From the NCBI GenBank assembly GCA_946406115.1, contig OX291545.1:21075153-21139152 (forward strand): DNA of 64,000 nt, given 5' to 3'. The position numbers and the translations under genes are program-made. The notes beneath the pieces are model-generated. The model was not told where the DNA came from. It made no database searches and worked only from the letters and a program-made list of their open reading frames with translations. Origin of the DNA: Apoda limacodes (Eukaryota; Arthropoda; Insecta; Lepidoptera; Limacodidae). Below are positions 53,401 through 64,000 of this stretch, one piece after another (within the stretch, counting starts at the first letter, position 1; every line of letters begins with the position of its first letter).

Positions 53401-56204
53401 TTTCGATTTACAAAGAACCTTATTTGTTTAGATAAATCTGTAGTTCCTTTTATATTTTTGGCGCTATTTTAAGAAGTACGAGTATTGTAGTAAAACTCCT
53501 TTTAGTCAGGTTCATTTAATACTATATTTTCTGCGATCAAGCACCACGCTTGCAAAATGCTACAACATCGAAGTAATAATTTAAATAAACTCATTTTTTT
53601 TCAATATTTACTACCGTAATTAGCCTAATAGAAATGTAAATTGTATACCTGTGTGCAATTGATGTTAAAACAAAATATTAGGGAGTGAAAGATTTTTTAG
53701 TAGAGGGTTTGAAGCCTTTTTAATATCGACTTTAAGTCGAAAAAAGAAAGTAATAATGATATAGATTAAATTATCATCTAAATTAGTTATTATGTTATTG
53801 TTGCGAAAGGGAATTCTTTTTAAAACGAGTGCTAGTTTGTGAAACGAGGTGTAGCTGATGAGTATTACAATAGTACAGAACGGGTGTCTAAAAGACAGAT
53901 TTCAAATCATACCAGGAAATAAATTATATTAATATAAAATAATTACAAAAAGTATAGTAAGTACTTAAGTCTTTTTATCAACAAGCGCCATCTAGTGGAA
54001 GCCAGCTCACCTCACTTTTCAGTACGGTTTACGTGTTGCTCGTGTTTTAATGGTGCAAATGCATACTTTATGAAACAAGTTACTAAAAAGACAATTAATA
54101 TGTTAGATACCAGTTTTGGTTTCCTAATTTGAAAATTAAAGTACAGGAAAATATTTTATATAAAACCGTCGTGTCGATTTACTTACTAACTGATTAAAAA
54201 TCAACTCACAGGCTAAACCAGAATTAATAGAGATGTAAATTATTAATAGAGAAGTAAAGTAGTTTCCTTTAGTTGTATATAAGAGCACTCAGAAACTAAT
54301 CTTGAAAATTCGCACACTAAAAAGTTTTAATAGGGAACAAACTTCAGCAAAAATATTGAATATCTCGAATACTATAAATTATGAACTTAAAAATTAGTTC
54401 GTAGATTCTTCTTAAACTATAATTTACTTCATATTTTTTGGCGTAAAGTAGCTGAAGGATATCATAAATACTTTCCATCCTGGTTAATCAAGGTGTTCCT
54501 GTAGAAATCCCACGGCAAAAACCGTATTTTGAAAGGGTGACGCCGCGAGAAGAAGCTAGTAACTATTAAAAATCATTGATACAAATCATCGTAGGTAATC
54601 AAATTCCTCGTAAATCGGATGGGATTATATCCATTGTATCCCTTCGTATGGCAAAGATCGATCAACCCTTTAAGAAACGAGTTAATTATCTTGGGAATTG
54701 TTAAATTTTCCGGTAACCACTACCAAACGTAGCTAACAAACCAAACGCGATTAAATCCGCCTTTGCGCAAAAAAACCGGATAAAAAAACAGAAACATAGA
54801 CAAACAAACAAAGACATTCCCCGTGATTTTAGCGTTGGATCCCAAATTATATATATGTAAGTTACTATTAAAAAGTATGTTTGTTTTAGCTGAGATTTAC
54901 TATTCAAAGCGATCGTAACGTAAAGCAAACCTCTGAAACGAAATCCACACAGACAAAGTCATGGAAAATTACAAATTACAAACATGTGCAAATTTAGAGA
55001 TAAATTGTTTTTTTTCTGCGTTTCAACACTAATCGTTTGTGATTACTCATAACATAGGAAATAGAGGTTCTAGCGGAAATGGAATGTCCACATAAGCTTT
55101 CCGTCCGGACTACCCGCTGACCCGCAGTTACATTAGTTCTACTACAATATTACTAAATCCACTACGTACGGCCTTTGGCGCTTAGGTGCGTTAGTACTAT
55201 TACTTACTTTGTGGTACTTTCAACTAGACTTTTAAATCTTTTTACCCGATAATGCACAGCCAAAAGGAATGGTTGTTTTTTAGCAGTCTTTGTATATATG
55301 TATGTATGTATGTATGTTTGTAATTACGTATGTTCCGCCGTAGCGCCTAAACTACTGGTCTGATTTTAATAAATGAGGTGTCAATCGATTCGTTTTTTAG
55401 ACCGGATATCTAAAGTAAAACATCTAGTATGGCATCTAAAGTACGCCGTAAAGTCATGGACTAAAAAAATATCATCTGATTTTATTGTGATGAGTATCAA
55501 ATTAAAGAACATAAAAAGAATTATAGAAATATATAACAGGTGAAGAACAAAACATATCAAGATGTATCTATTTGCAGATGTAAGATAGTTTGTTATTATT
55601 ATTCTTACATAAATATCTCATCATATGACAAGGGTGTCATTCGGTGCATCTTAACAATCCGCGTGTCATAGGGTATATGACTTGCGATGGGGGTATATTA
55701 TGTTTGTTGTTTTTTGGTTTTAAAAAGTGTTCTAATAACAAAAACGTTTGCGATACGCACTTGGCCGGTTTTTTCAAATTAGTCTAATTTCAAACAAGAC
55801 ACAGGCAATATTTAAAATAAAAATTTATGAACAACCGTAAATAAATTTTATGGTCATTAACAACGCACAAAAAGCATTATGTTAAGTCAGACAAAGAAGG
55901 GTTGGTTTAGTTTGCTGTATTGCTGAATATAGCCCATTCATGGCACGTACCTATGGACAAAGGAGGGTATACCCGGTGACCGTTAATGAACAAGTCGGCT
56001 TACGGCACGTCGAAGAATGTCGCTTCAAGTCCTTGTCGTTCCAGCACGTCGAGTTGATATGTCTATCTTTTATTACTTTAGTATCTAGATTCAACTGGTT
56101 TTATGTTGAAGATTGTATAAAATTTATTTACGAGTATTGATTTTATTTGTAAAAGCAATTTACTTAATATTTATTCGTAGTGTTCGCTTTGATAGTAAAA
56201 TTGT
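53401..56204. other. AT-rich DNA, minor repeats only
   Basis: A (TATG)n run lies at 55292-55320. A repeat end (acgccgcgagaagaagctagt) near 54540-54560 may be the 3' edge of the 4830-5245 family. A 66-codon frame at 55940-56140 has no motif. Confidence 0.4.
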
Positions 56205-56450
56205 TGTCACAGCAAGTTTTAGATCCCCCTGAAGATGTTTTTTTAAGGTTCGGAAATAGTAAGTAGTAATTGGGGGCCAGGTCTGGAATATTCAGTGATT
56301 TGAGCTCACGGTCACTTGCGGCAGACTTTGCCATCTGAGAGGTGTGAACTGAAGCATTATCATGCAGAAACAGCTTACCTTTTACCTCTCCTTGTTTTTT
56401 AAATTGCTGCTTTTAATTTTAATGTATTCTTTATGTAGTACGCTCTTATG
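56205..56450 (-). pseudogene. mariner transposase C-terminal fragment
   Basis: The minus strand reads TYYIKNTLKLKAAI in one frame, then GKLFLHDNASVHTSQMAKSA and LNIPDLAPNYYLLFPNLKK. This is the second catalytic region (HDN, its aspartate at 56359-56361 intact) and the third region, normally YSPDLAPSDYHLF. The third catalytic aspartate is replaced (APNYYLLF). Frameshifts are present. It is unrelated in position to the relic at 7437-7800, which keeps a different part of the protein. Confidence 0.8.
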
Positions 56451-57034
56451 ATATTGACATCTTTATTCTTTGGCAACATTACATGATAATTACAAAATAT
56501 GTTGGTCCTCAACTGACAGGAAGAGCTTGAATTTCCCGCAATAAACCTATAATAAACCGCAGGGCACTTAATCTATCATCCCAATGGAGCACCAGGGTAC
56601 CGTAAAACATTTTGAAACAGGGTTGACCAAAGGAACATAAATTAGCATAAAATAATTTACATCCCTAAGATAATTAAAGAATTCCCATAGGAATCCAACG
56701 GTGATGATCAAATTCCTGACGAAAAGGCTGTGGGAAAAAGTTTGTATAAGTAGAACTAAAATGCATATGTATCTTTCCCAATGCAATATTGAGAAAACAT
56801 GTACTCACCTAACATTATCTGTGTAAACATAGGTCAACCCACAGAAATGAGATACGGGACGGGATAGACATTATGAGGACGTTCGATCTGTTTGTTCGAG
56901 ATCAAACTAACCCGAATCACGGTTATTGTTAATGCATCGTGGAGTGAGTAATGGAAGACAGAAAAACTTAGCTTTTATTATTAAAAAATGCTTCTTTATT
57001 TAAGAGTTTGCTTTTAGTTTATATATTCATCCAT
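56451..57034. other. AT-rich DNA; possible decayed upstream part of the mariner relic
   Basis: No motif is recognisable. Confidence 0.3.
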
Positions 57035-57240
57035 ACTTATATTAGAAATGCAAAAGTGAGTTTGTCTGTTGGTATTTAAAGGTTTGTTTTTTTTATATAC
57101 TTTTAATTTATGTTTACATCCATACTTATACTGTAAATGTTTGTCGGTCTTTCCTTCTCATCGCATCTAATTAAGCTGGAATTCAGCAAAGACATAAAAA
57201 AAAATTTAATTAGGAAAAATTCCCGCAGGAATACTATAAC
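57035..57240 (+). repeat. Dispersed repeat (family of 4830-5245), diverged
   Basis: tttgtctgttgg, tctaattaagctggaattca and attcccgcaggaatactata follow the family order. Confidence 0.45.
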
Positions 57241-57284
57241 CAAATTCTACGTGAAAGTTTTATAGGTTGTTATAGCAAACTATC

Positions 57285-57375
57285 GTAGTATAATAACATA
57301 TTCTTTGACGATTCAAAAATGTTTGTAAAACCCTTATTTGAATAAAAAAAATGGTTTTGACTTTGACTAAGCAGT
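57285..57375 (+). mobile_element. LINE 3' tail
   Basis: tttgacgattcaaaaatg, tgtaaaacccttatttgaat and the tail ttttgactttgact match the common lepidopteran LINE end. Only the last roughly 90 bp are present. Confidence 0.6.
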
Positions 57376-58743
57376 TTCCATAGGACTCTTACGCCAATAG
57401 CCGAAAAGCTAGTATCAATAAAATAAAAAGTTTGCGTCGTTATCAACTTGTGTATAAACTAAGGTTACAACGAAAATAAAGTGTAGAGATGTGTTGCTAG
57501 GACTGAAAGGTAGATTTCAAAACATGGAAAAACTGGCCAAGTTAGTGACGTAGTCGCGTTAAGGAAGGGATTTCATAAAATGAGAATTATTGCAGATATT
57601 TGAGAAACTTGCAAACCGACTTAGTGTCCGTTGAAAGACCTATTTAAAAAATTCCATTGTCGTGATTTTATTTAGATTTTTAGAACACGTGGTTTGAAGT
57701 TATAAGGGGGGGGAAACACTAATTTTAAAACTTTAGAAGAGAATCGACTTCTAAAATATATGTACTTACATTTAAAGAAAAATAACCTAAGAACCCCAAT
57801 GATATTCATCACGATAACAAGTCTAATTTTTGATAATTGAAACTTTCTAATTTTACTTCCCCCATTGAATGACGACAAAGTGTTATACCTAATTGTTTTC
57901 ACAAAGTATTACAAAGCAACAAAATCATTGTTTTAATAAGTTCCCCGAGTTAATTAATTATTAAGGATGCTTTATTATTAAAACACACTTTTCTGCAGTC
58001 ACTTTATATTAATTAGGAACAATCTGAAATCTACTTAATAATTACTTGCGAATGTGACTGAAGTGTCAAAATAAATTACAAAATCAGGCACTTGATCCTA
58101 GACATTGTTTGGATTCTAAGTTATGTTTAGGATCAAGTCTAATAAGATTAAGTCTAATCTTGAAACTTCTTTCTTAAAGGACCGGACACTTAGATTCAGT
58201 AAGTTACCTCTACTCATTTAATAAAACGACACAATTCATTTCAATAAGAATTTTTTCTTTTGGGAGCGTCTTGATATTATAGTTATGTTATTTTTTATCT
58301 CCTTTTTCTTTCGGTATGCAGAGGTGAGACTTACAATACAAATAAAAATAACAGCCAAAAGTTAAAGTTCTTGAAGAAGTAATATAAAAAAAAACTTGAA
58401 TGTTATACAAGTACTAAAGCCAAAGCTATAGGCCTCGTCACGATAAGCTATAAATTTTGTAAACAAGGAACTTGTACTAAGTTACATAGCGACAGTTAAA
58501 TCAACAACAAATAATCCCAAATTCAATCAACTCAAAGTAACATCCGGGTGATACGAAGCTAACGAGCAATAAACAATTTCACTTGGTTTGGTTATATTTT
58601 AGCCTTATAAAGCGCTGTCGTGTAATGTTTTGTGGTACTGGTACACTTCTGGTCATGAAACGTAAACATTTGGGCCGCCATTTTGAAGTAAGTTCACGCC
58701 GACGCTGTCAATGCTGTCATTCGAGTTTCAAATAAGTCTCAGT
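57376..58743. other. AT-rich DNA, nothing supported
   Basis: No gene or clear repeat was recognised. Confidence 0.45.
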
Positions 58744-59490
58744 TAAAAAAAACGGCTTGATTTGGCTCGCGCACCGAGGAACCCGTACAAACTTATTATA
58801 TTATTATGTAGATAGTTCTTCTATCATGAAATCAAGTCTCACAGTTTATGCCTTAATTATCAGTTTATAGACTTTTCCTATATTTGTGATGTAACATCTT
58901 GCTTTATTTTCAAATTTTATTATTGTAGGTCAACGGGAAGTACCCCATAGGTTTTGATTTACTTGTGTTACAATATGCGACAAAGATGACCGTATTTTGG
59001 GATATTTTTTTATTGCATTGACTTAGATGCTTAATTTTTTTACAACTTTAAGTGACCGAACAACTTAGTATCTGATATTAATTTCAACTTGATACCTCCA
59101 CGCGTTCTTGGGTAAAAGGGTCTAAACAGGCAGACACACAAAGTTTGTTTTAATGTGTTATGATTACAAATTAACATATTTTCCTATATTTGTGGTGTTA
59201 GGCCTTGCTTCGTGTCGAATCTCATGATTCTAGGACAACGGGAAGTACCCCATAAGTTGTTTTATACGTGAATGCTAATATATGTGACAGAAATGGTCGC
59301 ATTTCGGCCATATTTTTTTTTTATTGCGTTGACTTAGAAGCTTGAATTTTACAACTTCAAGGGACCATAGATTAAAAAAAAGGTCTCGGTAGACAGACAG
59401 ACGGACAGACAGTCAGAAAGACAGACAGACGGACAACAAAGTGATCCTATAAGGGTTCCTTTTTACTTATGAGGTAAACCTAGAAAAAAA
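58744..59490 (+). mobile_element. Long 'ccggccaagtgcgag' repeat, uninterrupted copy
   Basis: It starts aaaaaaaacggcttgatttg then ggctcgcgcaccg. Two internal segments each contain caacgggaagtaccccata. It ends with a gacagacagacggacag run and gtgatcctataagggttcct. The order is the same as at 50441-51900 without the insertion. Confidence 0.82.
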
Positions 59491-59734
59491 CAAAAACACA
59501 AACAAACTGTTTTTTTTTATTTGATCCAAAGGTTGCGAACCCATAAATGTGTGATTACAAAATTTAAAATGTATGGCTTCTCATGACGGGGATTACAGTG
59601 TAGCTTTACATATTATGTAACACGTCAAAATGTGCTGTCTTATATAACTTTTTGTATTTTTTTTTTATTTACATATAAGTTTTATTAGATATCCTAGTTG
59701 AAGCAAATCGGTCAATTTCAAATTGTACGTGCCC

Positions 59735-59830
59735 ACCTTAGATTCCGTACCAACATCTATGTAATTTATGAACAAAAAAAGTGTCCCGCTAAGTGGTCGG
59801 CCATCTTATGACTGAACAAGCTCGACGTTG
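59735..59830 (-). repeat. Repeat fragment shared with the interior of 60887-61402
   Basis: The minus strand reads gaccacttagcgggacactt and taaattacatagatgttggt, then acggaatc. The plus strand at 61297-61372 reads gaccgcttaacaggacactt and aaattatgtaaatggtgg. Confidence 0.55.
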
Positions 59831-59905
59831 CTTAACTTTGAATATCGTTTCCAATACTCTAATGTGTAACTTTTTCTCTTAATAACCCAGACCATTGTCG
59901 CTAGA

Positions 59906-60062
59906 TTTTTTTTTTTTTTTTTTTTTTTATACCACTAAGGTGGCAAACAAGCTTACGGCCCGCCTGATGGTAAGCGGTCACCGTAGCCTATGGACGCTTG
60001 CAACACCAGGGGTATCACTTGCGCGTTGCCGACCCTTCAGAAATCTAATAACTTCTTAATAA
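59906..60062 (-). mobile_element. 3' end of CR1/Jockey-group retrotransposon with long poly-A
   Basis: T23 (59906-59928) is the poly-A tail. It is followed by ataccactaaggtggcaaac, ggtaagcggtcaccgtagcc and gcgcgttgccgacccttc. It is the inverse of 2160-2290 and much less diverged than the copy at 6032-6146. Confidence 0.85.
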
Positions 60063-60557
60063 AAAAATCTAATAAGATGGCGCTGATACGAAAATTTAAG
60101 ATGGTTATGGCTCAAGACTGTCTCAAACTTGGCAGGTTCATATTATTTGTTGTTATATTTTATACTCATACCATAATCACTGTAAGTTTTAAACTTGTAT
60201 GTATTGTATATACGAAAAAGCAAAAAAAAAAAACACCTTTTATTATTTACGAGATAATCCGCCAATAAAACACATATTCTGTACAAATTTCAGACTTCTA
60301 CCTACTTCGGTCTAAAAGACAGAGCCCTTTAATGGTCAGATAGACAACCAGCGCAGGTTTCGTAATAGGGCTTCGTTAGCATGCTTTGGTTACGGAACCC
60401 TAAAAATAACAGTGCCGTTACACAATACTAAAATCGATAGTTTCAACAGAGAAAAACAAATTAATCTCCAACCCAAACCAAAACCCATTAAAGTAAATAA
60501 ATAATTAGTGACGCGGCACTGAACTCGAATTAGCTGAAGATAAAACTTTTTCATTAT
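60063..60557. other. AT-rich DNA with a repeat end
   Basis: ttggttacggaaccctaaaa near 60387-60406 is the end of a lepidopteran repeat of the 'acggaaccctaaa' type. No gene is supported. Confidence 0.35.
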
Positions 60558-61402
60558 TCCATTTCGGCTTTTCATTATAACAAAATAAATTGCTTTCTAA
60601 GCCACAAAAACAAATGACCCTGACTAAAGCTTATGTTTATCATCAAGTACAAAATTATTTATCAAGAAAAATGTTTTTTACGCATTTTATATAAAAACTA
60701 TTTTTACCCGCGGTTCCATCCGCCCTAAATTCGGTCATGGACTCAAACTATCTTCGTGCCAAATTTAATTTTAATCGGTACAGCGGTTTAACCGTGAAGA
60801 GGTAACAGACTGACAGACACAGTTACTTTTGCATTTATAATATTTATATGAATAGTTTATTGCGTACCGAGAACAAAATGATATTTTTTATGGTTCCGTA
60901 CACAGAGGATGCCAACGGAGCCCTATTTCTAAGCCAACGCGGTCTGTCTGTCTGTGAGACCATTAAAAGGCTCTATCTTGTAGACCGAAATAGGTGAAAG
61001 CCTGAATTTTTCACAGAATATGTGTGATAATAGGGAATTTCCTAAATAATAAAAGTTAAAATTTTAGGGTGGTGCCCATACAAGATACACATTTTCGTTG
61101 TCTGAATAACTAGTGTAATACATACAAACTTCAAACTTGCAGTGAAAAATAGTGTGAATTCTATAGCATAACAACAAATAATGAAAACCGGCTAAGTTTG
61201 AGATCTCGCTTACTGTTCAGAGAAACAGTAACACATTTGTTTGTTGGAAATGATATTCAAAGGTACAACGTCGGGCTTGGTCAGTAATTGGATAGGCGAC
61301 CGCTTAACAGGACACTTTTTTTTGTTCGTGTTAGTAAATTATGTAAATGGTGGTAGGTACGGAACCCTCGATGTGGAGTCCAACTCGCACTCGACTGGTT
61401 TT
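60558..61402. repeat. Compound repeat, copy 2, with full 'ggttccgtacc...' part
   Basis: Order: a block with tcattataacaaaataaa and ctgactaaag; a minus copy (60690-60855) of the 4830-5245 family with ttaatcggtacagcggttta; the linker gtaccgagaacaaaatgata; then tatggttccgtac to ccaactcgcactcgactggt (60887-61402). The first three parts parallel 37605-38130. Confidence 0.68.
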
Positions 61403-62459
61403 ATTGTTACTTGAGTTAGGAAGCAAGTTATGTCGAAAGCTTTTATTCCGAGGGTAAGAAAAGCCATTTTGTACTAGGTACGAACAATACTTTTTCTACT
61501 ACTGTTCGATCCTTATATGTCATCAGAAAAAAATGCCATGATGAGAATACTGGCCAGACCGAGTGCGAAATGAAACTTCAACCAATATTTTATACTGTCC
61601 AGTGAGTTATTTTAACACGGGGTCCAGAAAGTTCAAATTTCAAGTACGTAATGGAACTTTTCATATAAGAAAAAAATAAATATGAGCGCGTACATCTAAG
61701 ACGAAAACTACAAAACTTGGTCCGCGTAGACTTTTAAAAATGAATAAGGCTTTATGGTTTTGCCTACAAAAATATCGGAATACTTACAAATGTTAATCCC
61801 CTATTTTGCCCTATATTATAAAGTTTTCAAAATGTATTTTGAACAAAATTATTAGAGCCGTTTTCGAAAACAATAACTGAATAGTATGTATAAAATACTA
61901 GGCAAAGTATTTAAAAATAATATACCTACCTAATGAATCCGTTACAAAAGTACAAGTTACAAGATCTAGCTAGAGAGACTTATGAATATTTAGTTTTAAT
62001 GACAAATATATATCTTAGGGCGCTTTCGTTTTGGGATGCAGAATCATTATTTTCATTTTTTTTCATCCGTTCGTTTAGTATTGGTATCAAAAATATCAAA
62101 ATTTTAGTACCATCTGTAACAAACTGTCATGCTTTCTTTAACGATATTTTTGTTATTTTTGTCACTTTTGTCAACGAAAAATAAAACTTTAAAGGTGGAG
62201 GTGGGGTTTTTGTGTTAATCTGTTGTGTGTCATATTAATTGTTAGTGGCAGTGTGTGTACGTCAACCGTTCGTTTTGCAAGTTTTGCATTTTAAAAATTT
62301 TGTTAGTAACGTTTCAAAACTACACCAACGATAGGTGTCGATGGCAAAACTGGCGTTATCGAAAGTTTGAAAAGTATTAATCGTGGGAACTCTTAATCCT
62401 AAAACGAACGCGTCCTTAATTATATATAATTTATTAGCATAATATTATTATGTATGTAA
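61403..62459. other. AT-rich DNA, nothing supported
   Basis: An 83-codon frame at 61933-62184 has no motif. Confidence 0.4.
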
Positions 62460-62640
62460 TTTTAACGGTTTTTATCCCCAGAAGCTGGTAACCAGCGGCT
62501 GGGCACACGACCACTCCAGACTGTGGTGGACAGTGTCTTTTCACGTGAGCCTATAGCCGCAACACTGTTTCTAATACAGTGTATCTGGACTCAGGTTGCT
62601 ACGTCCCGTAGGTACGTCGTACCAGCTGTAAAGTAACAAG
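62460..62640 (+). repeat. Dispersed repeat with 'cagtgtatctggac', copy 4
   Basis: It runs ggtttttatccccagaagct, ggtaaccagcggctgggcac, gtgagcctatagccgcaaca and acagtgtatctggactcagg. Confidence 0.65.
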
Positions 62641-62874
62641 CGGTAAAATGAAAGAACTAGGACCATGCTATGTGAAATGGAAAATAGAAGTAAAAAGATA
62701 TCATAGCTTAGGAGAGCAAGGCTTAACGTAGCTTTTAAAAAGTAGAGTAAAAATTATTGACTGCGTATCGTGTATAGTTTCGTAATTAACATTAAAACAC
62801 AATAATAATATTTGTAATATAAAGGATATTCGTTTTTTTTGTGTTTGTTGTGTTTATTTACATTAAATATTGGT

Positions 62875-62975
62875 TGCTGTTTCTTCTCATTGTTCTTTTT
62901 TGCAGAATTGCCTGATATGAAGTCCTAATAACAGCGTACAGCAAGTTTGGCTTGTGGCCAGTTTTCATGATATTT
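62875..62975 (-). repeat. Dispersed sequence with a partly shared minus-strand frame, copy 2
   Basis: See 35095-35235. The minus strand reads MKTGHKPNLLYAVIRTSYQA then ILQKRTMRRNS. Confidence 0.45.
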
Positions 62976-63374
62976 CTTTTTTGATCTGTTTTTTTCTGTA
63001 TGATATTATATAAACACTTTCTTAACGAAAGCCAAGTTACACTTGGTTATTGTTTACCTTTATGAGAAAAAGTTGGTTTTATTGGATATCAAATAAAATA
63101 GTAACTGGAATGAAATATTAAAAAGACCTACACAATCCATGCTATGCTATTAAATGAGCAAACTTTTTAATATATTATGCATAGATTTCCATAATACATT
63201 AAAGGTATTCATTCATTTTTATTGTTTATGGGCGCTTAGGAGAATGATACCTAAATCATAGATTATATTATACTGCCTAAATTAATCTTATGTCAGCTCA
63301 AAGAAAAATGCGTTTACACGAATGCTAAGTACACAATAATATGTATTATGTATATGACTTTCAAGAAAAACTAC
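62976..63374. other. AT-rich DNA, nothing supported
   Basis: No gene or repeat was recognised. Confidence 0.4.
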
Positions 63375-63745
63375 GGTAAACTTTAAAAAAATATCAGCCA
63401 TGTGCGTCCGTTCCGTACAATGCAAATTATTGCGGATTGCCGAGAAACCTAAAATATATTTTAAAATACCTATGACTTCTCACACAATCAGTGTGTGAAA
63501 TAAAAGTTTTTAAACCTATGTAAGGTTAATGTATGGAGAACTACAATATTTTGTTTTCTTAATTTTATTGCAAAATTTATATGGCATTTTACATAAGTCA
63601 TCTTTTCTAAAATAGTTAAAATTCTATTAGAATTGATGCAAAGACCGTATAAATTTAAGTGTTTGCAATGCTCGTACGTGCGAAAATGATAAAACTATAA
63701 GGGTTCTGGTTTTACCATTTACCTACGGAACCATTAAATCTTAAT
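63375..63745 (+). repeat. Repeat with 'ctataagggttctgg', copy 2
   Basis: It starts near atcagccatgtgcgtccgtt and ends aactataagggttctggttt, then acctacggaacc. The end block matches 38262-38285. The middle is too diverged to assign. Confidence 0.4.
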
Positions 63746-64000
63746 TTAGAACTGAAATTGAATACCGTAACTATTTAGTTATTACAGTACATATCATTGG
63801 GTTATTAAATTATTAAAACTGTAAATAAAAATTTAATCAATGAGAACGTACCTACTAGTTACCTCAAACATATCGCTAACTACGTTACTATTACTATTAC
63901 AACGAAGTTCAGCTAGGCTCATTATTAAGTGGCCTGGCTGCTTCGTAAAATAAATATGATTCTATTACTCGTGAAATAGTTGATTTAAATTCTTTATCCA

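Noticed and set aside
62335..62380. Conserved regulatory block
   Set aside because: No second copy or motif supports it.

Overview
The window looks like AT-rich nuclear DNA from a ditrysian lepidopteran (moth or butterfly). I infer this from the mix of decayed elements: Jockey, RTE and CR1-type non-LTR retrotransposons, tRNA-derived SINEs ending in TTTA-type tails, mariner and hAT relics, MITEs, and several dispersed families I know as common in lepidopteran genomes, such as the ones running from 'ggttccgtacc' to 'tcgcacttggccg'. I find no convincing intact host gene. The longest open frames lie inside repeats. The window is most simply an intergenic or long-intron region that has collected transposon fragments. 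All calls come from reading the sequence; no alignment or database search was run.

Layout. 0-9 kb: a foldback element, a clear TTAA-flanked MITE with 42-bp inverted repeats (1107-1490), a 3' CR1-type fragment, a SINE, a tRNA-like sequence, dispersed repeats, a mariner relic (7437-7800) and an (AC)55 microsatellite. 9-17 kb: two copies of a GC-rich retroelement with poly-A tails and target-site duplications (9.8-10.9 kb), a 2-kb Jockey relic (about 12.15-14.24 kb), a hAT transposase N-terminus (14.3-14.8 kb), a CR1-type fragment and a SINE. 17-33 kb: a MITE-like inverted repeat, the first of two dispersed THAP-like exons, MITEs, RTE 3' ends, a 34-bp perfect palindrome and several repeat copies. 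33.0-33.8 kb: a minisatellite of 24 units of about 35 bp. 34-45 kb: SINEs, a second THAP-like exon next to an RTE relic (39.2-41.3 kb), and a CR1-type relic with its RT core deleted (43.2-44.5 kb). 45.05-46.7 kb: three tandem diverged copies of a unit that keeps a reading frame with a CxxC motif on the minus strand. This is the best candidate for host-derived coding sequence. 46.7-64 kb: mostly plain AT-rich DNA with two long repeats of one family, one of them broken by a nested insertion, a second mariner relic and further short repeat copies.

No pathway or operon is visible. What links the parts is repeat history: shared termini between repeat families, nested insertions, a compound repeat junction present twice, and small tandem duplications. 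The most interesting items are the triplicated CxxC exon, the duplicated THAP-like exon with a conserved splice-donor-like end, and the GC-rich retroelement with near-perfect target-site duplications.
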